Source of the DNA: DASWJZ01 sp963814905
Lineage (GTDB): Bacteria; Pseudomonadota; Alphaproteobacteria; Rhizobiales; Afifellaceae
DNA: 64,000 bases
Reading direction: 5' to 3'
Assembly: GCA_963814905.1 (NCBI GenBank)
Contig: CAWFEM010000008.1
Location: 199,030-263,029, forward strand
Shown: piece after piece, positions 53,440 to 61,888 of the stretch
Position numbering within the stretch: position 1 is the stretch's first letter
Layout of the letters: each line of letters starts with the position of its first letter
Notes under the pieces: generated by a model
Seen by the model: only the letters and a program-made list of their open reading frames with translations
The model's database searches: none
Told to the model about the DNA's origin: nothing
Program-made: the position numbers and the translations under genes

Positions 53440-54630
53440 ATGCCGCGCCGTCTTCGTTTCCCGACCCTGGCTCTCCTGGCGCTCGCGTCGCTGGCCCTCC
53501 TCGCCGTCGATGCCGCGCAAGTCGCGCTTGCGCAGACCGGCGAGTTGAACTGGCCTTCCAAGCAGTTCGTGCGGCCGCGGGACCTCGCGCTCAGCTATCC
53601 ATGCGGGGGAGGGGCCACGTGCGACCTCGCCGACTTCATGCAACGCCAGCACGTCTGCGCGCTCGTCGTCCTGAATCGCGGCGAGCTCGTCGTCGATGAC
53701 ACGTCGGTTCGCGGCGATGACGATCCCTGCAAGTCGGCGGTGGAGCGCAATCGCTACGGAATTTCGTCGCTCGCGAAGTCGGTCGTCTCGCTCCTCTTCG
53801 GGCTCGTCTACGCCGACCCGGGCTACGGTCCGCCGGCCGATCTCGACGGTTCCGCGGCGGAGCTTCTGCGCGCTGCCGGGCTCCCAAAATACGACGAGCG
53901 CGTGACCCTCAAGCAGCTCCTGCACATGTCGAGCGGCATGGAATGGTCGGAAGACGAGATCGACGATGTGCTCAAGATCCAGGTCGATCAGAACGCCGAT
54001 CTCGTCGGTCCATTCGGCAAGCTGAAGGACGCCGTCGCCGATCGCCTTGAGCGGGCCAGCTTTCACGAGCCGGGCAAGTTCCACTATTCCGGATTCGACA
54101 CGCAGCTCGTCGGGATCCTGACGGAGAACCGGCTGACGCCCGACAAGGGTTTTACGCGCGGCACGCTCGACGAGGCGCTTGAGCGGTTTTTATGGCAGCG
54201 CCTGCCGATGGAGAAGGAAGCGGAGTGGAACGCCGACTTCGCCGGCCATCCCGCCGCGCATTGCTGCGCCTACACCTCGGCGCGCGACCTCGCCACGCTC
54301 GGCGACTGGCTGCTCAAGGAATACAACGAAGGCGAGGACGCCGCGGCGGAATGGATACGCGCTTCCGTGACCGACACGGTCGACGCGACGTGGGGCTGCG
54401 AGTTTCAGGGAGCAAAACGCGCTTTCCGCTTCGGCTATCACTGGTGGATCCCGTCGGACGACAGCCAGGACGGTTTCACCGGCATCGGGACGGAGGGGCA
54501 ATACCTGCACGTTTTCCCCGGACAGGACGTCGTCATCGCGCAGCTCAGCGAGAAGCTCGCCACCGACGCCGACACCTGCGAGGCGATGATGGTGCATCGG
54601 CTGATCGCGGATAGCGTCCGCGGGAATTGA
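53440..54630 (+). CDS. Serine hydrolase, beta-lactamase (class C) family
   Basis: The 396-residue precursor has a signal peptide (to about ALAQ, residue 32). The SxxK motif is in ISSLAKSVVS and a YSG in place of YxN in FHYSGFDTQLVG. Such periplasmic proteins are esterases or DD-peptidase-like enzymes rather than true beta-lactamases. GAGGAGGA precedes the ATG at 53440. Confidence 0.85.
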   Translation: MPRRLRFPTLALLALASLALLAVDAAQVALAQTGELNWPSKQFVRPRDLALSYPCGGGATCDLADFMQRQHVCALVVLNRGELVVDDTSVRGDDDPCKSAVERNRYGISSLAKSVVSLLFGLVYADPGYGPPADLDGSAAELLRAAGLPKYDERVTLKQLLHMSSGMEWSEDEIDDVLKIQVDQNADLVGPFGKLKDAVADRLERASFHEPGKFHYSGFDTQLVGILTENRLTPDKGFTRGTLDEALERFLWQRLPMEKEAEWNADFAGHPAAHCCAYTSARDLATLGDWLLKEYNEGEDAAAEWIRASVTDTVDATWGCEFQGAKRAFRFGYHWWIPSDDSQDGFTGIGTEGQYLHVFPGQDVVIAQLSEKLATDADTCEAMMVHRLIADSVRGN

Positions 54631-54644
54631 GGGGGATCGGCCAC

Positions 54645-55415
54645 TCAAGCCGCGCCGACCGTCTCCTCCGCCTTCACCATCGTCACGTTCAGCTCGGTTC
54701 GCAGCTCGAACCCGATCGACCCGTAGAGCCCGATCGCGGCGGCGTTCGTCGTGTAGGCGTGGAGGTAGGGCGTCTCGCCGCGCGCAAGGACGCGGTGCGT
54801 CATGAAGACGGAGAGCAGCCGGCCGAGCCCGCGCCCCTGAAAATCCGGGTGCGTGCATACGCCGCTGATCTCGGTGAAACCCTCCTGCTTCATGCGCTCG
54901 CCGGCCATCGCCGCGAGCCGCCCGTCTTGCTTCACGCCGAAGAACTCGCCGAGCGCCTGCGCCTTCAGCGAGAACGGGCCGGGCCTGGTCAGCGTCGCGA
55001 GCTGAAGCATCTCCGCCGCGTCGGCGTCGGTCAGCCGCTCGATGCGCGCGTCCGGCATCTTCGCCGGCGTGCGCACCAGGATCATCTGCACCACGCGCGC
55101 GGCGGCCTGGGTGACAAATCCCGGGGGGACGACGACATCGCCGGCCTGGGCAAGGAGCATCGTCTCGCCGGGCCGCGGCAGCGCGGCGAGCGCCCGCAAG
55201 GAGTCCTCGCTATCGTCCCGCGCCGCGGCGAAGGGGACGGTGTCGGGCCGGTAGCGCCGGGCGAGATCGTCGCCTTCGGCGAGCGCGGCGTGGCGCGTGG
55301 TGAGCGCGCTCCAGGCCGGGCGGTCGAGGGGATGTGCGAGGAGTGCGTCATTTGCGCGCCTTTCCCATGGGCCGGCTGCTTCCTGTCGGCTGGCGGCGGG
55401 CGAGCGGCAGCGCAT
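54645..55415 (-). CDS. GNAT family N-acetyltransferase
   Basis: The product from ATG 55415 has 256 residues. The acetyl-CoA motif A is VCTHPDFQGRGLGRLLSVFM, with a following AIGLYGSIGFELRTELNVTMV end. This start overlaps the MarR gene by 68 bases. A better-placed ATG at 55351 overlaps the MarR stop as ATGA but is one base out of the GNAT frame, so a one-base loss soon after that ATG is possible. Substrate unknown. Confidence 0.8.
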   Translation of the reverse strand: MRCRSPAASRQEAAGPWERRANDALLAHPLDRPAWSALTTRHAALAEGDDLARRYRPDTVPFAAARDDSEDSLRALAALPRPGETMLLAQAGDVVVPPGFVTQAAARVVQMILVRTPAKMPDARIERLTDADAAEMLQLATLTRPGPFSLKAQALGEFFGVKQDGRLAAMAGERMKQEGFTEISGVCTHPDFQGRGLGRLLSVFMTHRVLARGETPYLHAYTTNAAAIGLYGSIGFELRTELNVTMVKAEETVGAA

Positions 55416-55857
55416 CGAGGCCGTCCTCGATCGCGTCGAGCTGCTGAAGCAGCGGGCCGGAAAGCCCGCCGCAGAGATCGGCCACGGCGTTCTCGATCCG
55501 CGGCCAGACCTCCCGCTTCGCCTCTGCGACGAGCTCCTGGCCTTTTCTGGTGAGCGAGATGATCCTGCGCCGCTGGTCCTTTGTTCCCTGCCGTGCCTTG
55601 ACCAGGCCGAGCGTCGTAAGCTGCGAGACGACGCGGGTGGCGCCCGGCTGGGTGATGCCGACGGCCTCGGCCAGCTCGCCGATGGTGAGCGGCCCGAGCC
55701 GGTCGAGCGAGGCGAGGAAGGGATACTGGCCCGCCTGCAGGGCCACGCCCATCTCGTCCATGATGCGCTGCGTATCCGCCTGCAGGCGCTCGCCGATGCG
55801 CTTCAGGCGGCTCCCGAGCGGCAGGAAACCGAACGCGCGAACGACATCCTCGACCAT
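55348..55857 (-). CDS. MarR family transcriptional regulator
   Basis: The 169-residue protein has a winged helix-turn-helix (LTIGELAEAVGITQPGATRVVSQL) and wing (KDQRRRIISLTRKGQEL). The ATG at 55857 has ACGAGG upstream, while the ATG at 55878 has no site and would lie in the operator region. It is followed by the GNAT gene as a probable operon. AT-rich dyads lie at its promoter. Confidence 0.88.
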   Translation of the reverse strand: MVEDVVRAFGFLPLGSRLKRIGERLQADTQRIMDEMGVALQAGQYPFLASLDRLGPLTIGELAEAVGITQPGATRVVSQLTTLGLVKARQGTKDQRRRIISLTRKGQELVAEAKREVWPRIENAVADLCGGLSGPLLQQLDAIEDGLDALPLARRQPTGSSRPMGKARK

Positions 55858-55883
55858 GGTTGCAAACCTCGTATGCATTACAA

Positions 55884-55910
55884 GTTATATAACGAGACAT
55901 ATATAATGTC
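55884..55910. promoter_or_regulatory. AT-rich dyads at the MarR promoter
   Basis: Perfect palindrome GTTATATAAC (55884-55893) is followed by GACAT-ATATA-ATGTC (55896-55910). It is the only strongly AT-rich stretch nearby, 27 bases upstream of the MarR start, consistent with an autoregulatory MarR operator. Confidence 0.55.
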
Positions 55911-56057
55911 GAGTGGCCACGACGAGACCCGCCGGCCTGCTGCCGCGTGCGGACGCTCCCCTTTGCCCTGCCGGCGGATGAAGCCTTTCGCCGGCTTATG
56001 CGTTGGCTAAGGTGTTCCGTCGCCGGGACCCCCGCACCAGGAAAGGAGATCGCTGAA

Positions 56058-56372
56058 ATGGGCTTCGATCAATATCACGAGCCGCCTTCGGAGCTTCCGG
56101 AGAAGACGCGCACCTTTGCGCGCATGATCACCTCGCTGATCGAGGAGGCGGAGGCGATCGGCTGGTACGAGCAGCGGATTGCGGTGGAGAAGAACCGTCA
56201 GGCGAAGGCCATCATGCAGAACGCCCAGAAGGAGGAGTTCAAGCATTTCGGCATGGACCTGGAATTCCTGCTGCGCCAGAAGCCGGATTGGCGCACCGAG
56301 CTGAAGGCGATCCTCTTCACCAAGGGCGATATCGTTGAGGCCGGCGAAAAGGCCGAGAAGAAGGTCGACTGA
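56058..56372 (+). CDS. Encapsulated-ferritin-like (EncFtn family) protein
   Basis: The 104-residue helical protein matches the Rhodospirillum EncFtn ferroxidase pattern with a two-residue offset: Glu29, Glu30 and Glu32 and Trp36 in IEEAEAIGWYEQRI, then Glu60 and His63 in KEEFKHFG. In EncFtn, the corresponding residues form the iron centre at a dimer interface. There is no C-terminal encapsulin-targeting peptide (the end is EKAEKKVD), and no encapsulin shell gene in the window. AGGAGA precedes the ATG. A stand-alone ferroxidase is possible. Confidence 0.75.
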   Translation: MGFDQYHEPPSELPEKTRTFARMITSLIEEAEAIGWYEQRIAVEKNRQAKAIMQNAQKEEFKHFGMDLEFLLRQKPDWRTELKAILFTKGDIVEAGEKAEKKVD

Positions 56373-56382
56373 CCGCTCCCGC

Positions 56383-56541
56383 TCACTCCGGCTTCAACAC
56401 CGCCACCAGCATGAAGACGACAAGCGCGCCGACAGCGAGCTTCCACGCATCCGCGCGCGTCTTCAGCCCCGGCAGGCCAAGCGGCTTGATGATCTGCACT
56501 GCCATGGTGAGGATGACGAGAAGCGATATGGCCTTGGTCAT
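56383..56541 (-). CDS. Small membrane protein, unknown function
   Basis: The 52-residue protein has two hydrophobic segments (about 5-20 and 34-48). It is convergent with the EncFtn-like gene with 10 bp between stops. The ribosome site is weak, and no family is recognised. Confidence 0.5.
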   Translation of the reverse strand: MTKAISLLVILTMAVQIIKPLGLPGLKTRADAWKLAVGALVVFMLVAVLKPE

Positions 56542-56599
56542 GCCCGACTTGTAGCCGGCACTGAGCAAAGTTCAAAAGGGGTGGCGGCCACCCGCCCGC

Positions 56600-58192
56600 T
56601 CACGCCGCTTCGCGCGTCTCCTCCGCCTCCCGCGCCTTGGTGGAATAGAAGCTGGCGTTCTGCTCGCCGGCGAGCGCCTCGCGCGTGAACTTGATCAGGT
56701 GGTGCGACATGAAGGCCATGCCGAGCGCGGCGTCGATCTGACCGCGCTTCGTGGCGTAGAGGAAGGTGCGCCAGAAATCGCGGCGGTAGTCGGCGCGGAT
56801 GCCGAGCTCGATGATCGAATTCACCAGCAGCGTCAGGCCGCGCTTCAGATTGGCGCCCTTGAGCTTGCCGCTTCCCGGCAGCTTCATCCGGTTCACGTAG
56901 GTCGCGTCGACCTGGTGGCGGAAGCGCTCGAAGACGCGCTCCGGCGTGTAGGCATAGGCGATCGCGCGCCGCCACGCCGCCATCACCTCGTCATAGGGGC
57001 GCAGAAACTGCACGTTCGATTCCAGCGAGGGGTCGTCCACGATGCGGCCGTCGCGCTGCAGCCGCTCGTAGAGCGGCGTCTTCGGCAGGGCCTGTAACAG
57101 GTTGATCGTCAGCATCGGGATTTTCGAGCGCTCGATGAATTCGATCAGCCGGTCGACGGTATTGGGCGTGTCGGTGTCGAGACCGATGATGATGCCGGAG
57201 GAGACGTCGAGGCCGTAGGAATTCAGCGTGGAGATCGCCTCATACATCGGCAGCGACGCGTTGTGCTCCTTCTTCATGTGCATGAGCGCGTCGAGCTCCG
57301 GCGTCTCGATGCCGACGAAGATGCCGGTAAAGCCCGCCTCGCGCATCAGCTTCAGGATCTCCGGCTGCTTGGCGATATTGAGCGTCGCCTCGCAGGCGAA
57401 GCCGAGCGGATAGCCGTTCTTCTTCTGCCAGTCGATGAGATGCGGCAGCATCTCGCGCGTCGCCTTCTTGTTGCCGATGAAATTGTCATCGACGAAGTAG
57501 ATGACGGCGGGATGCCCCTTCTCCGCAACGATCGCGTCGAGTTCGGTGGTGAGCTGCTGCGGCGTCTTCAGGCGCGGCTGCCGGCCGTAGAGCGCCGGGA
57601 TGTCGCAGAATTCGCAGCGGTACGGGCATCCGCTGGAAAACTGAAAGGTTCCGATCAAATAGTCGCTGAGCCTCGCCTTCGAATAGGCCGGCGTCGGGAA
57701 GTCGGAGAGCGGCAGCCGCTCCTCCGTCTTCAGCACGATCTGATTGGCCGGCCGCGCGACGCTTTCGTCGAGGAGCGCGATCAACGCGTCCGTTGCGTCG
57801 CCGAGCTCGCCGAGATGCAGATAGTCGAAATTCGGGTAGAGCTCCGGCGCGGCCGACACGGAGGGGCCGCCGAGCGCCGCCGGCTTTCCGGCCGCCTGTG
57901 CGCGGGCGCGGATGTCCTCGATCTGCCTCTGCTGGATGTGCATCCCGGAGGCGAAGACCGCATCGGCCCAGCCGAAATCCTCAGGCGTCGCCCGCGATAT
58001 GTTCTCGTCGACGAAGCGCACGTCCCAGGCATCGGGGAGATAGGCGGCGATCGCCAGCATGCCCTGCGGAGGCATGAAGGCTGTGACGCCCATCAACCGG
58101 TAGGCGTGGGCAAAGGTGCCGAAGGACGGCGTATAGGCAGGGAAGACGCACAGGATGCGCCGCCGCTCCCGAACCGGACTCTGGTACTGCAT
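56600..58192 (-). CDS. hpnP: B12-binding radical SAM protein, likely hopanoid C-2 methylase
   Basis: The 530-residue enzyme has an N-terminal B12-binding-like domain (RILCVFPAYTPSFGTFAHAY...), the radical SAM site SSGCPYRCEFCDI (CxxxCxxC) and a C-terminal DUF4070-type region (SHHLIKFTREALAGEQNASFYS). The sequence and length agree well with HpnP, which makes 2-methylhopanoids with cobalamin and SAM, but paralogous radical SAM proteins exist in the order. The ATG at 58192 has a GGGGG upstream. No other hopanoid gene is in the window. Confidence 0.7.
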   Translation of the reverse strand: MQYQSPVRERRRILCVFPAYTPSFGTFAHAYRLMGVTAFMPPQGMLAIAAYLPDAWDVRFVDENISRATPEDFGWADAVFASGMHIQQRQIEDIRARAQAAGKPAALGGPSVSAAPELYPNFDYLHLGELGDATDALIALLDESVARPANQIVLKTEERLPLSDFPTPAYSKARLSDYLIGTFQFSSGCPYRCEFCDIPALYGRQPRLKTPQQLTTELDAIVAEKGHPAVIYFVDDNFIGNKKATREMLPHLIDWQKKNGYPLGFACEATLNIAKQPEILKLMREAGFTGIFVGIETPELDALMHMKKEHNASLPMYEAISTLNSYGLDVSSGIIIGLDTDTPNTVDRLIEFIERSKIPMLTINLLQALPKTPLYERLQRDGRIVDDPSLESNVQFLRPYDEVMAAWRRAIAYAYTPERVFERFRHQVDATYVNRMKLPGSGKLKGANLKRGLTLLVNSIIELGIRADYRRDFWRTFLYATKRGQIDAALGMAFMSHHLIKFTREALAGEQNASFYSTKAREAEETREAA

Positions 58193-58309
58193 TGCACCCC
58201 CGAACGAACCGACGCTCAAGGCGTCGCGTTGGCTCGCCCACGATACTTCACCAAAAACGTCGTTTTGGCGAATCTCTCCTCGCGCATGCGCCCCGGCCCG
58301 CGATTGCGG

Positions 58310-58483
58310 CTAGACCGCGACGCTGAAGACCGTGAGTCCCAGGATCAGGAAGATCAGGAAAAGGACCAGGAAAACGCCGAAGAGGACTTTGGCGATCGTC
58401 GCCGCGCCGCGTGCCACGCCGGTGAAGCCGAGGGCGCCCGCGATCAGCGAGATGACGAGGAAAATCAAGGCCCATTTCAGCAT
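58310..58483 (-). CDS. UPF0391 / DUF1328 small membrane protein
   Basis: The 57-residue protein has two membrane spans (MLKWALIFLVISLIAGALGF and the VLFGVFLVLFLIFLILG segment), typical for DUF1328 proteins, which are often stress-induced. GGGGCGGAAC precedes the ATG at 58483. Confidence 0.88.
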   Translation of the reverse strand: MLKWALIFLVISLIAGALGFTGVARGAATIAKVLFGVFLVLFLIFLILGLTVFSVAV

Positions 58484-58740
58484 GTTCCGCCCCAAACCAG
58501 GTTGTGCATTGGATACGAACGACCGTCAGCCGGAGAAGTTCCGGCATGCGGAAAATGCCGGGGTTCGCGGCAAATCCCGGCAAGCTTGGAAAGCCGGTCT
58601 ACTCCAACCTCCCGATCGGAACTGAATTTCTTTGAAATGCCGCGCCTCTGGCAGCGCCGCCTTTGAGCGCTGTCGCGCGCCGCCTATATCTTCAACCGGA
58701 AAACGCGGGCGTTCCGCGATAATTTTAGGGAGCTCCACCC

Positions 58741-59406
58741 ATGCCCATGCTGACCCTCGTCATCGGCGACGACGCACCGGATTTTGAGGCCGACACCACC
58801 GAAGGCAAGATCCGTTTCCACGACTGGCTCGGCGATTCGTGGGGCGTGCTCTTCTCGCATCCGAAGGATTTCACCCCGGTCTGCACGACCGAGCTCGGCA
58901 CGATGGCGCGGATGAAGCCGGAATTCGACAAGCGCAACGTAAAGATCATCGGCCTCTCCGTCGATCCGGTCGACAATCACGCGCGCTGGGCGAAGGACAT
59001 CGAGGAGACGCAAGGAACGGCGCCGAACTATCCGATGATCGGCGATCCGGAGCTCAAGATCGCGAAGGCGTTCGGCATGCTGCCGGCGAGCGTCGGCGCC
59101 AGCTCGGACGGGCGCACGGCCGCCGACAATCAGACCGTCCGCAACGTCTACATCGTCGGCCCCGACAAGAAGATCAAGCTGGTGCTTTCCTACCCGATGA
59201 CGGCGGGGCGGAATTTCGATGAGATCCTGCGCGTCATCGATTCCTTGCAGTTGACCGCCAACCACAAAGTGGCGACCCCTGCCAACTGGAAGCAGGGCGA
59301 CGACGTCATCATCTCCGGCTCCGTCTCCAATGACGACGCCAAGAAGCTCTGGCCCGGCGGGTGGAAGGAGCCGAAGCCCTATATCCGCATCGTCCCGCAG
59401 CCATAG
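58741..59406 (+). CDS. 1-Cys peroxiredoxin
   Basis: The 221-residue peroxiredoxin of the Prx6 type has the peroxidatic Cys48 in FTPVCTTE and a long C-terminal domain (DDVIISGSVSNDDAKKLWPGGWKEPKPYIR) typical of this class, with no resolving Cys. It reduces H2O2 and organic or lipid hydroperoxides. AGGGAG precedes the ATG. Confidence 0.95.
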   Translation: MPMLTLVIGDDAPDFEADTTEGKIRFHDWLGDSWGVLFSHPKDFTPVCTTELGTMARMKPEFDKRNVKIIGLSVDPVDNHARWAKDIEETQGTAPNYPMIGDPELKIAKAFGMLPASVGASSDGRTAADNQTVRNVYIVGPDKKIKLVLSYPMTAGRNFDEILRVIDSLQLTANHKVATPANWKQGDDVIISGSVSNDDAKKLWPGGWKEPKPYIRIVPQP

Positions 59407-59593
59407 GCGGTGGGCCACGACGTCGGTGGTGCGGGCAAGGCGGCAGGAATGCGGCGCTCGCGCCCCCGGATCGGCCCTCGGTTAACCGTCCCTTCAGGAT
59501 TTGAGGAGATTTCGCTCGGCTTTTCGCCGGAAAGGGCCCGCGGCTAAGCTTTTGTTCGCCGATCTCTGGCACGAGACGCTTGGAGAAAGAGCC

Positions 59594-60142
59594 ATGCGTA
59601 CCCTTCTTCTCACAGTGCTCCTGATCGGAGGCGTCGCCGTGGCGATGCCGAGTGTCTTCATGCGCTACCTTGAGCGGCCGGCGCGGGCTGCCCACTCGTC
59701 CGTCGAGGTGCCGGTGCCGGATTCCGCTCGACCCGAGCCGGACGCGCCTCCGCGTGATCAATCGGCAGCGTCGCGACAGGTGGAGATCAAGGCGGAGAGC
59801 GACGGGCATTTCTACATCGAAGCGTCCGTCAATTTCCGCCCCGTTCGCGTCATGGTCGATACCGGCGCGACGGTGGTCGCGCTTCGCACCTCCGATGCCG
59901 AGCGCGCGGGAATTCGCCCGCGCAACGACGATTACGTGCATCCGGTGCAGACGGCGAACGGGACGACGCACGCCGCGGAGGCGGTTTTGAGCAGCATCAG
60001 CGTGGACGACATCGAGCTCAGGAACATCCGCGCGCTGATCGTTCCCGACGACCAGCTTTCCATCAGCCTGCTCGGCGGCTCGTTCCTGCACGGCCTGCAG
60101 CGCTTCGAGGTCGCCGACGGCACCCTGATCTTCGAGAACTGA
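59594..60142 (+). CDS. Retropepsin-like aspartic protease family protein
   Basis: The 182-residue protein has an N-terminal membrane anchor (residues 3-20), a Pro/Glu-rich linker and a single retropepsin-like domain with Asp89 in MVDTGATVVAL and the C-terminal LLGGSFLHGLQRFEV. Members are periplasm-facing proteases of the TIGR02281 type. GGAGAAAG precedes the ATG at 59594. Confidence 0.88.
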   Translation: MRTLLLTVLLIGGVAVAMPSVFMRYLERPARAAHSSVEVPVPDSARPEPDAPPRDQSAASRQVEIKAESDGHFYIEASVNFRPVRVMVDTGATVVALRTSDAERAGIRPRNDDYVHPVQTANGTTHAAEAVLSSISVDDIELRNIRALIVPDDQLSISLLGGSFLHGLQRFEVADGTLIFEN

Positions 60143-60179
60143 GAATTTCGGCAGACCCGGACGCAGTCGGTCTTCCCGG

Positions 60180-61808
60180 TCAGGTGATCGCGGTTGGGCC
60201 GACGCCCAGGCGTTCCTTGATACCGGCCAAAGCATCGGCGGCCGCGATGACGCTCTTCAACGCTTCCTGTGTCGGCAGATCGTGCTTCGCCGGATCGGCC
60301 TCGTAGCGCTCCATGTAGACGCGAAGCGTCGCCCCGCTCGTGCCCGTTCCCGACAGCCGCAGGACGATGCGCGCGTCGCCGTCGAGCAGGATCTTCACAC
60401 CCTGGTGCTCGGCGATGGAGCCGTCGACGGGATCGACATAGGCGAAATCCTCCGCGCTCTCGACGCGATGCGCGCCGGCGCTCTGGCCGGCGAGAGTGGG
60501 CAGGCTTGACCGCAGCCGCTCCATCAGGCCGCCGGCAAGCGCGGAATCGACCTCCTCGTAGTCGTGGCGGGTGTAATAGTCGCGCCCGTATTCGCGCCAA
60601 TGCGCGCGCACGACGGCTTCCACGCCCTCGCCGCGGGCCGCGAGCACGTTGAGCCAGAAGAGCACCGCCCAGAGGCCGTCCTTCTCGCGAATATGATCGG
60701 AGCCGGTGCCGAAGCTTTCCTCGCCGCAGAGCGTGATGCGGCCGGCGTCGAGGAGATTGCCGAAGAACTTCCAGCCCGTCGGCGTCTCGAAGAATTCGAT
60801 GCCGAGCTTTTCCGCGACGCGGTCGGCCGCGCGGCTCGTCGGCAGCGAGCGGGCGACGCCAGCGAGCCGTCCTTCGTAGCCCGGCACCAGATGCGCGTTC
60901 GCGGCCATGACCGCGATGCTGTCGCTCGGCGTGACGAAGAAGTTCGGGCCGACGATCATGTTGCGGTCGCCGTCGCCATCGGAGGCGGCGCCGAAGGCCG
61001 GTCCGCCGGGTGCGGCCATCGCTTCGACCAGCGCATGCGCGTGAACGAGGTTCGGATCGGGATGATGCCCGCCGAAATCGGGCAACGGCTCGCCGTTGAC
61101 GACGGTCCCCGCCGCCGCGCCGAGACGCCGCTCCAGGATCTCCGTCGCGTAGGGCCCGGTGACAGCGCTCATCGCGTCGAAACGGATGCGATTGCCCTGG
61201 CCAAGCCAGCCGCGGATGCGGTCGAAATCGAAGAGCGATTCCATCAGCGCCGCATAATCGGCGACCGGGTCGACCACCTCGACCGTCATGGCGCCGATCG
61301 CCGTCTCTCCGATCGCCGCGAGGTCGATGTCGGCGGTCTGCATGAGCCGGTATTCGGTGAGCGCGCGGCTTCGCGTGAAGATGGCGTCGGTCACGTCGGC
61401 CGGCGCCGGCCCCCCGTTCGCGACGTTGTATTTGACCCCGAAATCGCCGTGCGGACCGCCGGGATTGTGGCTGGCGGAAAGGATGATGCCGCCGCTCGCC
61501 TTCCTGAGGCGGATCAGGTGCGAGGCCGCCGGGGTGGAAAGGATGCCGCCTCGCCCGACGACGACGCGCGCGTAGCCGTTCGCCGCCGCCATCTTGAGGA
61601 TCACCTGGACCGCCGTCGCGTTGTGGTAGCGGCCGTCGCCGCCGAGGACGAGGACGGGGCTCTCGCCGCGCGCGACCGTATCGAAGATCGCCTGGACGAA
61701 GTTCTCCAGATAGTGCGGGCGCTGAAAGACTTCGACCTTCTTCCTGAGCCCGGATGTGCCCGGCTGCTGGTCGTCGAAGGCTGAGGTTGCGATCCGCTCC
61801 GGCTGCAT
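60180..61808 (-). CDS. pgm: Phosphoglucomutase (alpha-D-glucose phosphate-specific)
   Basis: The 542-residue enzyme has the phosphoserine loop LSASHNPGG, the metal loop in SDGDGDRNMI and the sugar-binding GEESFGTGSDH. It interconverts glucose 1- and 6-phosphate for polysaccharide and glycogen synthesis. GGGAAAATC lies before the ATG at 61808. It is downstream of fcl on the same strand. Confidence 0.95.
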   Translation of the reverse strand: MQPERIATSAFDDQQPGTSGLRKKVEVFQRPHYLENFVQAIFDTVARGESPVLVLGGDGRYHNATAVQVILKMAAANGYARVVVGRGGILSTPAASHLIRLRKASGGIILSASHNPGGPHGDFGVKYNVANGGPAPADVTDAIFTRSRALTEYRLMQTADIDLAAIGETAIGAMTVEVVDPVADYAALMESLFDFDRIRGWLGQGNRIRFDAMSAVTGPYATEILERRLGAAAGTVVNGEPLPDFGGHHPDPNLVHAHALVEAMAAPGGPAFGAASDGDGDRNMIVGPNFFVTPSDSIAVMAANAHLVPGYEGRLAGVARSLPTSRAADRVAEKLGIEFFETPTGWKFFGNLLDAGRITLCGEESFGTGSDHIREKDGLWAVLFWLNVLAARGEGVEAVVRAHWREYGRDYYTRHDYEEVDSALAGGLMERLRSSLPTLAGQSAGAHRVESAEDFAYVDPVDGSIAEHQGVKILLDGDARIVLRLSGTGTSGATLRVYMERYEADPAKHDLPTQEALKSVIAAADALAGIKERLGVGPTAIT

Positions 61809-61888
61809 GATTTTCCCGTGCCCCCCGCTTATCTCCGCCTTCTTGGAAGGCCCGCACGCCGAGATCAAGTTGCGCCTCGCCGGCATCC

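Noticed and set aside
56058..56372. Complete encapsulin nanocompartment operon
   Set aside because: No shell-protein gene or targeting peptide is present in the window.
59932..61857. 641-codon minus-strand open frame overlapping pgm
   Set aside because: It reads the pgm region in another frame; pgm itself has all catalytic motifs.
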